DNA of 64,000 bases from Certhia americana (lineage: Eukaryota > Chordata > Aves > Passeriformes > Certhiidae), in the NCBI GenBank assembly GCA_018697195.1, contig CM031858.1, positions 112,162,304-112,226,303 on the forward strand. The letters are read 5' to 3'. The notes under the pieces were generated by a model. It saw only the letters and a program-made list of their open reading frames with translations. It did no database searches and was not told the origin of the DNA. Position numbers and translations under genes: made by a program. This document shows positions 35,841-50,967 of this stretch, piece after piece. Position 1 is the first letter of the stretch, and each line of letters opens with the position of its first letter.

Positions 35841-38800
35841 AACAAAAAAGCCCAGTCCTCCTTTGATAAAAGCTCAAGTGCAAAGGAAAACAATTTAATC
35901 TTGTGACGTCCCCTGCTTTATAACAATGTAGTAAGGAAGGGAGTATAGGGTGAGAGGTTATTGAGTTATATTTGCTGCTTAAATCTTGTTTTTTATCTTG
36001 GAATCTGCAAAGGGAAAAAGAAATTGTAGTAGTAGAAAAGGACTTATTATCTTATATAATTCTAAAGTATATGTTCCTTTTGTGTATGGTTATGGAAAAA
36101 AAACCCTGTAACTTTTTCCCCACTTGTATCATGCATGATAGGAAACTACAGGTGAAAACCATATACCTATTATATTTTATACTCATTAAAAAATCCAGTT
36201 AGTTGCATATTTTAGGAATGTCTGAGCCTCTGAGTTCAAAATGAGGGGTGTGGCAGTTTGCACAGGAAATTGCATTCTATCACCTGGAACTGAAATAGGG
36301 TCTGACCTAACCACAGGTCTTGCTTGCAAGGTGTAACTAAAGAAAGGGCTGCTTAATTCTTAGGGAATGGCACAGACCACAGATCAGGCTTCTCTCTGCC
36401 CACTGACTTAGGCAAACACAAAAGATATGACATGGAATTAGCAAAACTTGAATTGTGTGAAGCCTCCTTTGCACACTCACTTTATTGATTTTTTTTTTTA
36501 ATTGTTAAAATCGTTTTATATTAATAGTCCTGCATTATGCCAGCAAGAATAAGAATACAACCTAAGATCTTTACAAATTAAACCTGAACTTTTGAATACT
36601 TATCTCTCTTTCTTAAGGTTGCTATTGTCTGCTTATATGTCATATTTGGAAGTACATCATATTTCCAATTTGTTTTCAGATCTACCAGTATTTCACCTCA
36701 AAATGCCCTAATTCAATTGCAGCATTAGCCATTTAATGTAATGGAAAATCTGGTTGAACTCCACCCTACGTTTATTATCTAATTCTGTGCCTAGGAACAT
36801 TCCCTGTAGCTTGACCTTGCCTTTACTGCTTTAGGTACTTTAATAACAATATAGTAATGACTGCATTAATCTGTACCTTTTTTTTAACTGCCAATCAATC
36901 TGACTGCAACACTGGTTTAGTTATAGTTCCAAATCTGTCTTGAAATGGAAAGCAATGGGAAGAAAGGGAAAAGTTATTGAAATGTCTTGTTCTAAAGGCA
37001 TGCTGACCAAAACCTACTGTTGCTAGCAAGTGAGAAAGCCTCATAAACAGAAGTAATCCCAGTACAAATAGCTCCCCAAGATCCACCTAGATAATGAAGC
37101 CTTAACATCTGACTGCACATGAAGTTGAAAAGCAATGTTCTATTCTCTTTAACTCAATGTTCTGTGTAACTGCTTTGTGTTTCTCATCAATAATGCAGCC
37201 ACTTGCAGCTGTCTTCATGTTCCACCAAGCTCAACTATAAATTAATTCAAGCTTCTAAGCTCTTTTTTATTCATACCCCTGACTTAGAACAATTAATTCA
37301 TTGTTTGAATTGCTTCTTTTATAAAAAATCTTTTCTTTGCCCGTGAAATACGTCTAACGCATTCTATTTACATTAAGAAACAAAAAAATAAACCCAAAAA
37401 AACACCCCAATCAATCCCAGAAAAATAATAAATATGCTTATAGAGATGCAGGGAACCTGGCATTTACATATTGTGTGAAAAAACTTGTTGAGTAAAGGGA
37501 CTCAATGATATAATTTTTAGGATGAAGCCAAGAGACAGAGAGGTGCAAATGAACAGTTAGTAAACTTTCATGAGTTTAAATGAAATATTTAGAGAAAGAT
37601 TATCCTATGAATCATTACTTTGACACATACTGATTCTCCAATCACTGTTCATTCTTTCAGAGCATTTTATTTATGCATCATTCAAGTACCCTTTAACTGT
37701 TGCTAAAGTATCATTCAAATTTGATTTGTAGTTAAATGGAGTTATTTTAAAAGTGTAGAACAGAGCTTCCATGGCCAGAGCTAATAATGGGAAATCTAGC
37801 ATTTAGCAATGAAAAGTAAATGCATTCTGATTTTTAGAAATCAACCTTTATTCTGCTGTAATTATAATTAAATGTATTGAACAAAAATGATTTTTCCTTA
37901 TACAGAGAAAAAAAGAAAAAACCCCAAAACAAACCACCACAGGCTTTACAGAAGTCCCCTACAAGGAGATATGGAATGCTTACCAAAAATATGGAAGTTT
38001 TGTGGGTTTACTTGAGCTCACAATCAAGCTCAGGTACAGAGTGCTTTGAAGTGACTCAGAGACCTGAGGACTCTTTCTTCTGCCCCAGCTTCATCTGCTA
38101 TTTACTACCCTAGAGTTCTATCTTCCCTGAATGTTTCTCTGCCAAAGACTTTCCAAAACCTTATCTTTCAAAAAAAAACCCCAAAAACTAATGGAGAATT
38201 TCCTTTTTACTACAATCCACCTTTTTTCCCTTACCTTTTCAGGTCAGTTCCTCTTTCTCCAGCTCTAGCCAATCACCTCCTGCTCTCCCAGAAAAGATGC
38301 AACCTGCCTTAAAGCTCTTCACCTCTGTTGCTTCTTCAACAGTCCTTCTACCTCATGAATTTATTTTATACAGAAGCTCTTGACAGTTCCAGGCAAGTTT
38401 TCCTAACCCTATTCTATTTTATATCTTCATGTAAATGCTGGCATCATATTCTTAGAAAATGAATATGATCTTCTACCACCTCTTCAGAGAGGTATCTCTG
38501 TTTCTAAGAGGGATGGAAAATAATTAAGGAATATACTTAGAGTTTCTGAATGAAGTCAAGAGGGAATAAAAACCCAACCTCTGATAGCCTAAAATTTTGA
38601 GCAGAAACCAAAATATTTTGAGAGAACAAAATACTCCTGACCTGAAATGCTACCTTGGCCCATTTCTTTCTTATTACGTGAGTTCTCTGGTCTCAGGGGA
38701 AGTTTATTAAGTATTAAATACTTACCTACCCAAGGTACTAGGCCACATATAATGATTTCTCTTTTAATCACAATCCAGAGATGTGAATTGCTGCTCTCAT

Positions 38801-41800
38801 TCTTGCCTTGGTACTACCCTTTTATGAAGTAGCAGTAAAACATATGCTTATATTTCAATAGAATGGCGAGTCTTTGGCTTCATGGTTATGTTGCCTTTTT
38901 CTTTCTCTGGAAAATTTTGAGAATATGGGTTTTAACACTTCCTCTCCTCTCTCATCATTTTTCTAAGGTATTATTTTATTTCTTTTAGATTCCAACCCAA
39001 GTTGAATTTCTTTTTCAAGTGGTTTACATTCTAATTACATGTTTACTTCTGCTTTTAGGTTTACTTCTACTTACATGTTAAAGTCATTCAGCTTTAAAAT
39101 AACTTAAATGCCCTGTAAAGACAGTATTCTTCATTTTCACAGTTCTATAAAAGGTAGGTCTATATTTCTGAGCTTAAAAAGACTTCAGATGCCTAATATA
39201 TTTTTTCAGTTACTATAAGCATTCTGAATACATGTGTCTTATGTCACTAAAGATTTCTAACAAGGTGATTTAATTCCACATTAATTCATAAAATTGCTCA
39301 CCAGTCATGTAGGAATAATATGTCAGCTTACTATACTTTTGTATGTGGATATAAAATGCAAACCAAACCCATCAAAATGGGTTTAAAGCTGCTAAGTATT
39401 TAAGAATCAACACTTTGAGAGAAAAAGTGGGTTTGTTGTAAGCAGGTTGTTTTGGGGAGGGAGTTCTGAGTGGAGAAGGCATGAGAAGAGAGATAAAATG
39501 TTAATTTACAAAATCTACATACACTTCCTAGTTAAAAAATAGAGAACAACAGTAGCTGTACATTTGAAAACTCCTCTCTTTTCAACTCTGAGCAATAATC
39601 CACAGTCATGCTTTGATATCCTTTTAACAAGCTAAATTTACAAACCTGTCAGTTATTTGAAATACATTGGTAAACTACTTAAATATTTAATGCTAAGAAT
39701 ATTCTGCACATTCAAATGTTTAGAACCAGACTGCACAAAGTATTTCATAATCATAAAAAGCCACTTTTCTTTCTAGAGCACTGAGATTTTACAAACCCCT
39801 TTCTTTGAAAAAGGTGTCCTTTAACTGTTTTAGGAGAAAGCTTGATTTCCTTAGGATTTTTCTGAATATAACAAGCGGCAGTTCTGTACTTTGTACTTCT
39901 CTCTCTATGACAAACCACATTTTCCATATTATTTCAATGTCTTTTTTTTCTAAGCTGTCATAATGTATTCCAAAGGAATCATTTTGTCAGATTTCATTGG
40001 GGTCCATGTAATCTATTAGTTTTTAAAGAAAAACCCTGTGTAACTAAACTAAAATTTTTCACATTTGGGATAACATTTTTAATATATTTAAATATTTTTG
40101 TATTTTTATATACATTTATATAAATTAGAGTTCCAAGATCAGAATTTTAAAATAGAAATTATTTCTGCATCATCTTGGTTTGTTAAGAAAATTAAAATAA
40201 AAATTACTTCCCTGCCTTCAAAGCAGTGAGACGTAGAAGAGAATTGAGTCACTTTACTGGTTTTGTTATATTTCACATAGACAATCTTCTGGTAAGAAGC
40301 TACAACTCATAGTGAAAGGAGAGTAGGTTAAGTTCATATCAGTATTTTTGGGTAGGAAAAGTGTATGTACTTTATCAGATTGCAAACAAGATATTTAATT
40401 ACTTTATTATTTTTATGGGTATTACTTCAATACATTATATAAAGATTCAATAAAGGAAAAAGAACATGGAAGAGTAACTGTTGCAAATTTGGTTATAATT
40501 CACAGAAGTAGCTTCTTATGCCTCCTTGATTATGCTGATAACCTTTTTCTGAAATAGGTCAGAGACCAGGAGATGAGGAACCCAGGCTTTTACTATCATG
40601 CTGAAAGAGCCCTACCCTCTAAGGAGATACCTGGTTCTTCATGACTGGAGAAAATATCAGGGGTGGCCAGATAAGATGTTGATGACATTATTCTTGTGCA
40701 CTGCTGATCAGAGAAATTGTTGTGGCAACTGTGTTAGTTCAGAGTACCCATGGCACCAACCTTCAATTATTACCATTTTCTGTATTTTTATTGGTGCATC
40801 CAGAGCACTGTTGGGTGGTGAGAGTTAAATACAAAGCTTGCAGTTATGTTCTTGGTTTAAGAAAGAGTATAAGGAACACCATGCCGCCCACCTTTGAGTT
40901 TGTTTTGCTCCAATTTATTCATAATCTTGAACGCTGAGAGAAGTCACTAATTTTGTATTGGCTGCTATTTTGGCTAACATACAGGTGTGCAAACTACATT
41001 GTAGGCCTCTTGCTGAAGGGAAAAAAATACGCTTTCATGTTGTTTCTAAGCACTGATAAAAGAGGAGTAAAGGACTCTTTAGCCTGTCCTTTTCCATTGG
41101 CACTAGTTGATGTAATACTGCTATGAAGTCTCCTGAAGAATGGGTTGGGATATCTGTAAGCTGCCCTTATGAACTACCACAGTTTCAGACAATTTGTGGA
41201 GGAGGCACATGCAGAAACACATAGGATAGACACAAAAATGAAAAGTTGCTTATACGTGTCTTTTGAATACAGAAAGCCTATAATGCACAGAGACAAAATA
41301 CTTAAATCCTGGGCAAGCTTTTAATAGCACAAGTCATCACAAGCCAGCAAGAGGTATGAAGAGTAACCTGAACTTAGGATTCAACTGTAGAGGGGTCATG
41401 ACAGTGTCTTTCTCTCTGGACCATGCACAGATTCGGCTACAGAAGAGCCAATGATGGATAGATTTTACTGACAGTAACTTCTAACATAGCTGATGTTAGA
41501 TTTTCTATGAATTTCTTTGTATTTGCCACATGTGTTTTCCTAAATCATGAGAGTGAATCAGTTACAGAAAGTAAAGCAAGTGAGCAAGTTTTTCCAGAAA
41601 AAACAGTGATTTGTTTAACGTAGCCCAAAGTAAGTGTGAGGGATTTTGGACTGTTACCAGCAGAGAGAAATGCATGGAAAAGAGGAAAGTTTGTTCAGTA
41701 AAAGAAGGAGCTTGAGATATGAAAATTTCATTAAATGGACCTGAATGTGCTTAAATTAGAAATGGAAAGAAAATAGATTAAGTTGATAAGGTTAAAGGAT

Positions 41801-44800
41801 GACCTTCCAATGGGAGGAGCACACAGCAAATAACCAAAACAATTTAAAAATGAGTAATAATGTTCTGAACAATTTGAATATGACAAGGTTGCAAGAAAAT
41901 TATTACAAAATTCTTCTTTTGGTTGTATGTAACAAAGAGAATAACCTTTTTGTTATTCTTAACACCAGAAGCTTTTGACTGTTACTTTAAGGCTCTTTCC
42001 ATTAGTGTTGTGTGTAATTGTTAATAAGTTCTGCTGTAAAAACAATTGGCTTCATGTGTTGGGGGTTTTTTGTGGTTTGTTTACTTGTTTATTTTCATTT
42101 ATGAGTTTTTGTTTTGGTTTGATTTAGTCTTTTTCTGCTACAAAAAAGTGAAATTAGAGTTGAATCAGACCAAAGGGAAAACAAAAAAAATTTAAAAAGA
42201 GAATTAGGGAGAGTTGATGAGAACCTTTAATAAGCAGCTGGAAAACTGAAAATTTAATATAATGAAATAAGTGGAAAAATTAAAACATATAATCTTTGTG
42301 TACAGTCACAAAATAACAACAAATTTAAGCAGAAGCATTTTGATTTCTGTTAAGAGCTCCCTACATCTGTATATACCTGCAAGCTATTTTGAATTGCTGA
42401 CAGGTATATTGAGATTTCTTATCCTTCAGTTTATAATCGAACAGCTAAATGGATATACTACATTAACCTCAGAGGGAAAGCATTGATTGTGCAGATTTAG
42501 GTCAATTACAAGGTGTTTAAATCATTAGAAAGATGGAAGCTTTTGTTAGCAGAGCAGAATTGTGAAGAGATATGCCAGCTCAATGCTAGCAAATTACTTT
42601 TTAATACAGAGTAGTATAAAATAGATTCTATTTTGCAAGAAAACAGCCTGAGGAAAGAAAACAATTTACTAATAGAATGCTGTGCCTTCTTTGTTGCTTC
42701 TCAATATATTCTAAGAATTTAGAAAATCCTAAAGACCTAGAGCTGATAACCTAACTTTATATCCATGGAGAGCATATTCAGGAATAAAATCTAATTGAAA
42801 ATCATGTTGCATCATTTTATAAAATAGTTACATGACTTAATTTCTCTTTATAATTTGTTTGTGATCTGGCTTTTGTTTTGTGACCAGGTTGTGTGGCGTT
42901 TTTCATCAAATTGGGAGAGTTATTTTTCAGTGAGATAAAATGAGGACTGCAGGTAGCTCAGTGGCAGAGTTAAGGAATGGATTTCTAAGTGATTCTTTCC
43001 TGCATGAAACATTCAGATTCAGTTATGTCTGTTTCAGTAGGTACTGTGCAGAAGACCTGATGATGGAATTTGCTATTAGTTTCTTTATCTCTGAGCTATG
43101 TATGAGGTTATACACAGAATAAAAACAATAAACAAACAAAGATGTGTCTTGTCTCTCACTTGTAACGCTTTAGGCTTAATACTATACCCAGTACTGACTT
43201 CACACTAGATCCTTGTGCTTCCCCTCTGCTGGAAAAAACTGTTTTCTGTGAGTGCAGAAAGCAGTTTGTGTTTCCCACAAAATCTCCAGCAGGTTCAGTG
43301 AAATTTGTTGTTTCCCAGTAACTTTACCCAGGAGTTATAAAAAAAGTTGAAGATGAAATAAAATGGCAGGGAGAAAGCCAGGATTTCTGCTCCAAAGTAA
43401 AGGGCATTTACAGATATGTGAAAATTTTAGCTACAGAGGGCTTTTTTTGAATGATCTTGTCACTTGAAAGAGATAATGATTATATGGATGACTGAGAATC
43501 ATTGGATATCCAGCAACCTAAGTTATCATTTTTGGTTTTTAAAAATCTTATCTTACACTTAGGATGAGGAATTCTAACTGTATTGAATATATTCTATACA
43601 GATATTCAGGAGAAAGGTTTAATAGGGAAAGAAGATATCAGAAATACATCTGAGATAAATAATAGCTACTTATTTTAAGCCCCATATTGTGACTGATTAC
43701 AAAGGCATGTGTCCTGAAGTGACAGTAACAAGCACCATTGTCAATGATTCATTGTCAAGTGAGTGATCTTGAAGTAAAATATTTTTTTTCCATGTTTCAA
43801 TAGCAAGGCTCAAAATGATTGAATTTCAAACATTTAAATTTATAACCTGGATAAAAAAAACATAAAAAAAAAAATCTTTTTTTTTGGGGGGGGGGTTAGA
43901 TTGATTGGTGGAATGCCATGAAACATCCCTTGGAATAATATTTCATTACTTCTGATGCCTACATTCTGTTTTTCATGTCTCTTTAAAGATATTATTATAT
44001 TGAAATGCAACAATTGACAAATATTGGTTGAATATATATATTGATCATTTCTGAAATACATTTTAATAATGTCAGATTTTGGTTTATGATAGCAATCTGC
44101 TGAATAAAAGAATGCCCATGATTTTCTTTAATAATTTTACTGTGATAGTTCCGTCCCTTGGAAAAAATTACAGATTGGAATATCCAGATAGGAAAAAACT
44201 AATTGTCTGTGTCCTTAGTACTGTTGTCTATTTTTGTGATTGTTTCTAGCTCATGTCAACATAGACAGCACCTCCATTTTCTCACATTTAATTACCATAT
44301 ATGTATTACAATCTTCATTCCCACTGCTGTTTCTGTATTGTAGGAAGATAAGACCTGTATTTTAAGGGCAGCTTCTGATTTCTAAATTTTGTAACACGTT
44401 ATGACTTTTTAGAAACTGTATTATGCTTATTGTGACATATTTTTATCATCTTCCATGGATTTCATTGGAAGTTGTTACAGAGGGGATTCTCCTGAACTGC
44501 AGGTACTTGACCACTGTTTCTTGATTCTAACTAACTGGGGTGTGATTTTGTTAGATAAGCCTCTCCTGATTGAAGGCCATTTTTATGTGCTGGAGATGGT
44601 TGAAATTTAATTGTGTTTTTATAAATTAGCATAGAAGCTATAACTGCTGCTGAAACACAATCACTCCAGCAACATACACTTAATTCGTTGTGATTAAACG
44701 GTATCATTCATAGAAATTTGGGGGTAAAAATTATACTAGGAAATCCTAAGTCACTCTTTTTGTCATAGATAATGCAGCTTTACTTTGACCAGTTGGACCT

Positions 44801-46974
44801 TGGGAAAGAAAAATTAATTACCATTGCCTTGTGTGCATTCTGAAGAACTAAGATTCTGTCTTAAATTGTCTTCAAAATCACTGAGGGTCAAATAGGTGCA
44901 TTCACATGAATTTAGCTTACCTGTTAGCACATTTGAAATTGGAAGCAAGTTTTTCCTAGGATGCTGCCAGGTTTTCTAAGGAATCTATATCAGCTCAAGG
45001 AAGAAAAGGTGTGATTGAATATGGCATATGTGTATGCATCTCAACTATGCAAGAGGATGTGAGGTAGTAACCAACTGCAAATGTTTGTGTTCCTTTCTTG
45101 AAAATGCTTAATATAGAATCATGTGTATTCATTTTTTCTACTTTTTAGATTTAATTATGAAATAAGTAGAATGCTTAGGAGGACAGAACTGGTACAGGTT
45201 TTATGATTATTGTTCCTGGATTATTCTCTGGTCTGTCCAGGCTATAAATTTTCTTGATTTTTATATTGTTTTGATGGTCACCAATTTTAAGGGAGTATTT
45301 ATGTCCTTGTGAGTCCTGATCCTTTGGAAACTCGTAATGTAAGCATTAAATTGAGTTTATTGTTTTATACTTTCATAAAACTTTCTTGCGTGTCTGTGTA
45401 ATTCCATGCAAGATATATGACAGCAACTGGGACTGCCTGCAAAAACAGCAGCTGTTTAAACATTAAGAATCATGAGAATACAAAAATTGTGTATTCAGAA
45501 GAGCTGATTGTAATGATTTGTGCAAATTTTCAGGCTTTTGTGTTTTAGTGTTCTTTGAATGTAAATGAATACACCAGCTGAAAAAGTTAAATAGGGAGAG
45601 GAGTAAACAGCTTTCTCTACTTAAAATAAACCTTGCTATAGAAATAATTGTTGCCTTTAATACTCTACCTTTTTATCATTCCCCTTCCACTAGATGTATC
45701 ACACTTACTTTCTATGTGATTCCTTTATGGATAAAAAAATTCATATAGACTGTCACAATCATAAAACTAAAAATAGTTGAAATGGGCATTGTATTTTTGT
45801 ACTAAAGAAATTATGGAACTCTAGTTTAGCTTGTAGTGGATAGTCTGTAAAATTGGTTATTACAGACAGTAGACAAGAGAGCACCTACAAAGAATGCGAA
45901 TAGCAATTCTGTCTTACTGTGGTGCTTCAAACTGTAAATGAATATGTGATTTTATTGCCAAGAGCTACAGAATATGTACATGTCAAACTGGTGCTACATC
46001 TGCTGCAGGGAAGCAAAGCAGTGGTTGAATGGGGTTTGATCAGATTTTGAGGGATAGCATAGGGGTGTCTGATTTCTCATGGTGTTTCTTCTGCTATTCT
46101 GGTATTCTTCAATTTTGTTAAATCAGATCTTCCTTTTGATTTTATTTTTCACTGCTTTCTGTTCCCATAATCCACTTTTCTGTGGTTTATGCATGTTCTG
46201 CAGAGCTCATTGAGTCAGAGGTTTTATCACCTCATGTTATCACATCTCCCACAGACAGCCAACAGTCACTTGATGTTTCCTCCTACTTGTTGCAGACTTC
46301 AGACCATTTCAGTGTGTTTTTTTATCATCACTGCATTGGATCAAAGACAAGTATCTAATTCTTTATAGCAAGGGCAATGTTTTAAAAAATTATTTCTTTG
46401 TCTATTTTGTCAATTTTTGTGACTAGGTTTTGGCATGATCTAAAATGCTTTCTGAATAAATATTCATCCCTTTGATTATGTAAAACAGATTGCAACTAGT
46501 GATGGCTACAAAAGATTTTAGGAAAAAATCTGTCTTTATTTTAGCCTTGTGATACTGCTATAGAGGCTGTTTGACCCATTTTAAGCACTGGAGCCTAGTT
46601 TGTTGACCAATTCAATATAGAGCTGAAATAGTTCTTCATTCTCTAGATAAAGTTATGGTGTAGGAACATATTTTCAGATTTTCCTCCTCCAAGCTGCCCT
46701 GTGTGAATGTTCTGGTTGCTTGACAGAGCAGGACTTAGTTATATTTTCAGAGCCTAGGGTGGTGCAGAGTGAAATGAACAGATAGAATAAATGCCATCCA
46801 TTTTTGTGAACAGAATGGATGGATGCCCATGGGAACTTTGTTACTTCCAGAAATATTTCAGAACAATCCACTGAATCCACATAAGTTGTGAAAACTCTAG
46901 TGTAACCTGCAGACATTCAATAAGCAAAAGCAAGGAAATCCTAAACCACATGTTCAGAAAAATAGCCTATGATA
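35841..46974. other. Long AT-rich non-coding stretch
   Basis: About 11 kb with no gene, RNA gene or interspersed repeat that I can identify. Short A-rich runs (37380-37420, 38165-38185, 43855-43880) and a G9 run near 43888 occur. Open frames stay at or below about 80 codons, overlap on both strands and show no recognisable domain. Confidence 0.5.
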
Positions 46975-47405
46975 TTGATACTGGAAAGAATCCAGAACAG
47001 GGCCATGAAAATGAATAAAGGACTGGAGCATCTTTCCTGTGGGAAAGGCTGAAGACAGCTGGAACTGCTCATCTTAGAAAAGAGAAGGCTCAAGAGGAAT
47101 CTCATCAATGTTTACAAATGTCTGAAGAGAGGTTGTAAAGAAGGCACAGCCAAACTCTTTTCAGTGGTGTTCAGTGACAGGAAAAGAGCAATGGGCAGTA
47201 AGTGAGAAACAGGAGGGTCACTTTGAACATTGTGTTGCCCAGAGAAGTTTTGCATGTCCCCTTTTTGGAAGTGTTCAAGGCCACATTGCATGGGGCTTTG
47301 AGCAACCCAGTCTAGTGGAAAGTGTTCCTGCCCAAGGCAGGGGGGTTGCAACTGGTGATCTTTCACATCTATTCCCACCCAGGTCATCCTGTGATTCGAT
47401 GATTA
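46975..47405 (+). mobile_element. CR1 LINE 3' fragment A of a tandem pair
   Basis: A CR1 tail that includes the end of ORF2 ('agaatccagaacagggccat', 'agaaaagagaaggctcaag') and the 3' UTR ('ggccacattgcatggggc', 'gagcaaccc'). It finishes at 'catcctgtgattcgatgatt' near 47405. There is a small internal deletion near 47210-47235, where the coding remnant joins the UTR abruptly. No coding capacity remains. Confidence 0.88.
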
Positions 47406-47457
47406 TCAAGCACAATTTTACTGAGAGGATGACTGAGTATTGACTGAGTATTGACGC

Positions 47458-47629
47458 AGGTTTCACAGAGGAGTTGGGGAACCTTCCTCTCTGAAGATAT
47501 TCAAAAACTGTCTGGAAATCATCCTGAGCAAGGCATTCTAAATGGCCCTGCCTGAGCAGGGTGTTTGAACCCTATGATCTCCAGAGGTATATTCCTCAGC
47601 CATTCTGTAATTTTTTGATTCTGATTCTA
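47458..47629 (+). mobile_element. CR1 LINE 3' fragment B of a tandem pair (different subtype)
   Basis: A second CR1 tail starting about 50 bp after the first: 'cctctctgaagatattcaa', 'ctgagcaaggcattc', 'gccctgcctgagcagggtg', 'gatctccagaggtat' and 'cagccattctgtaatt'. It is the 'ctccagaggtc' subtype, like the copy at 14735, and differs from fragment A. The two are therefore separate insertions, not a duplication. Confidence 0.88.
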
Positions 47630-50600
47630 AATTATTTTTCTATGCATCATTCATTCAATGTCAGTATGCATGCACTGTTAATATCTATGAAATTCTGTTC
47701 TTTTATTTCAGAGAATCTCAGCAGAGGGATGATGAGCATTGATTTATGTAGCTCACAATTACTTTCAGAGCTTTTTTTAATTATACAGAAAAAGAGCTGA
47801 AAAACCATATAGTAGAAACTAAGGCAGTTATGCATCACTACTCAGTGTATTTGCTAGAGCTTTGTTCACATGCCCTGACCCTCCATCTGTGTTGTAACCA
47901 AACAGGGATGATCTATATCATGACTGTTTTTACTTGCAAAGTAGCAGCATAAGGGGCCGACATTCTTCTTTTCAGTTCTCTTTGCTCCTTGAGTCTGGTG
48001 AACTTTGTGAGGTACAGATCAAATGTTGCTATCTTATGAGCAGAGGCATTTTTAAACTCTTCATTTGTTAGGTAATTTTTTTACTGTCAAGGTACTAGAG
48101 GGATGCTACAACGTTCTTCATTTCCCTTCTCCCAGGCTGGGAGATTAGGAGATATAAATAGAAATTCTGACAATTTTTCATGGCAGGTTGAAATTGTATC
48201 TCCAAATGATCTTTTCTGTTACTCATTCATTCATTTTTTTCTCTCTGCTTCTTAAAATGGTAGCCCTCCACTTTCTTCATGTACATCTGATGGGAGATGA
48301 ATAATTTTTAGTTCAGGTAGGTATTATTTATCTGTCATTACATAAACACACTTAAAAATATTTACCTTCCCAAATTCAATGATGCAAGCAGTTTTCTTAG
48401 CTAATTGCCCATTTCCCACATGAATATTGGTAACTATATGGCCTACAATATTTTTGAAGTCATAGCCCTTGGAGAAGACAGAAGTGTCATGGGATACATC
48501 TATAAAAAGGCAAGTCATTGACATTTACTTTTTGCCCCTAATTGACTGATAGTCTCTAAAAATCAGGCAGAGTGAATGATGTTTCTGTGGCTTCTGCTGA
48601 GACTTCAGAGTTTCTCCTTAATGAATACTTTACTTTCTGATCTTTCTGTATGTTTAGGGAAGATATTCCCTTCAGATGGAATGCAAACATCTGACACATA
48701 AAGGTTTGTCTCTCACATAACTGCACTCATTTTTCTTCATTCTTCACAATGAATAAAGCTGTAGACAGCTGTAGAGTATTTCAGAACGTACTGGTAACTC
48801 TTGCTCTTTTTTCAAGCTCCTTTGTATGTGTTACCATCAAAATAGAAAAAAGTGCTTCCAGGAACTGCTGCCTTTTATCTCAGAGGCTTCTAGAACTTCC
48901 ACAAAATATTGTTTCTCTTTCTCTCCAGGAGCAGCTTTGACTTCTTCTGGTAAAGTGACTATAGCACAATGTAGTAGCATTTCAACTTCACTGTAGGGGA
49001 GGTGTGAGGAAAATTAATGTGCATTTTCTAAAATTAAGCCTGTTCTTTACATTTTCCCTTTCCTGGGCAAGTAAAACTTACTGGCCTTACTCCTTGTCTA
49101 TAAGATGAAAAAATAAATCTAAATGTCATTTCATTACAAGGAGAAATTTGGGGTGTTGTCACAGTTTAAGTTTTTAACATTTTGCCAGCAAAAAAAACAT
49201 GGCATATATAGATATGTCCGTGTTAAAAAGGTGGCGTGATGCATCTACAAAGACCTAGTTTTTCATAAACAAAAGTGGAAAGATGCAAGCCAGGCTAAAA
49301 CTTTTGCCAAAGAAGATTAAATTACTTTTTCTCTTCCAAAAATGAAAGAATTAGAAACAAACAGTAATACATACTACCTGTCATAGAAAAGACATTGTTA
49401 TTGAGTTTTTTGATCTATAAAAGTACATTTTGAAGAAAATTACGATATTTTTTGACCTTTACTAGCTGTGCCATGCTGCTCAGCTCTTAGAAATTAAATA
49501 CAAGAGAGAGTCATTTGCACTCCAAATAAAAAAAGATTCACATCACAAAGTCCACAACAGAAGCAGTGGTCTTTATATTTTGTCAGAATCAGCAGTATTT
49601 ATTATAGCGGGCAAAATAGATGGAGTTATTCTGTTGGCTACATAAGATATATTTCGTATTCAGGATAAAATATTTATCCCCAGAGTTATAGACATTGCCA
49701 TATCTTAGCAGGGTAACTTGGAAGTGCTGTACTTTTGGCCAGTAAAAGTTCTATAATGAACAGCAGAATTCACCTTCAGTGTTGCCAGAAGTACCCAGTG
49801 TTCCAGGGGAGAGGTTTTCTAAAAGTATTTATCTATTTTTTAATAGTGAATAAAATTAAGTCAAAACTTTCAGATAACTTGAAGGAAATGAAAGAAGAAG
49901 AAGAAAGACTAAAAAGTACAAATGAAATAAGCTACTTGTTGGCAAAATTGAAATATTAAACTTTGGGAAAATGAGACTTTGTAGATGGAAATTTAGAGTT
50001 CTGCATTTACATTTTAAGTAACGTTCTGTTAGATCAACTGCTTAAAGAAAGTTCTCTCAGGTCAATGGAAACTGGAAAGAGTCTGACCCACTGACATTAG
50101 GACTTGGAGACTATAAAGTCTTGTCTTACTCTGTTATATGTCCATAAATTACAGATCATATAAATGCCTAGGGAGGGCTTATGATACTTTAATTACAGGA
50201 GCAAGTAAGCAATTCCACAAGATTGAGGATCCCAGAATGCACGTAAAGAATTATAAAAAGCTAAGGTACGCTTAGAACTTAAGGCATCTTCTCCAAGTCA
50301 TATACTGGATTCAGAGATAATTAATGCATTATGAAAACTCCTGCTGTAAAATGGTGAGAAGAACCATCCATTGAAATCATATTTTAACACATTACATTTT
50401 CACTTTGTTACCGATATAATCTTTATGAAGTTCAGGGTAAAATTTCAATGTCAGATCTTGTCCTTTTTTATATGCATATATTGCATATGTGTCCGGCAAA
50501 GGCATTGTCCCATTTCTAACTTGTGGATTTTTTCAAGCAGGGTTCTGTGTTCACCTCTCTGAATGACTCATACTATTCTCTCCAGGAGAGAGAGACCCAA

Positions 50601-50966
50601 TTAGCAACAGAGGACCACTCTGCAAATGAGGTAACTTCATCTTGTCTCTCTCCATAATCTTTACAATCTCATGATTTGATTCTTCCTTTTTTTTAAAAAG
50701 TCACAGATTTTGCCTCTACTGCCACCCATACTGAGGGTGGGACTTATCTGTTAAACTACATCTGTTAATGTAGTATAATGTAATGTACCGTGTGAGTACT
50801 TCATCTATTATGTCTTTTATAAGTCACTTGCAAAAATTTCTTTATTTGAAAATGTTCTGACCAGAAAGCATTAATGGAGGAATTACTTCTGGTTTTTTTT
50901 GCATGCATTCTATATATTTTCACTAGTACAACTTGGCAATTTTTTGCTCTTAGATATTCAGTCATA

Positions 50967-50967
<1 letters not shown>
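47630..50967. other. AT-rich non-coding DNA
   Basis: No gene or repeat family recognised. The 74-codon Lys/Glu-rich frame at 49735-49959 has no start context or domain and is probably chance. A strong pyrimidine-CAG acceptor-like string near 48915-48928 leads straight into a stop codon. Confidence 0.5.

Noticed and set aside
35631..35893. Three overlapping minus-strand ORFs rich in Trp, Gly, Phe and Val
   Set aside because: They are translations of the A/C-rich minisatellite and run through the N gap.
48900..48940. Strong splice-acceptor-like string (TTTCTCTTTCTCTCCAG)
   Set aside because: The downstream sequence meets a stop within four codons in the only open frame, and no donor follows convincingly.
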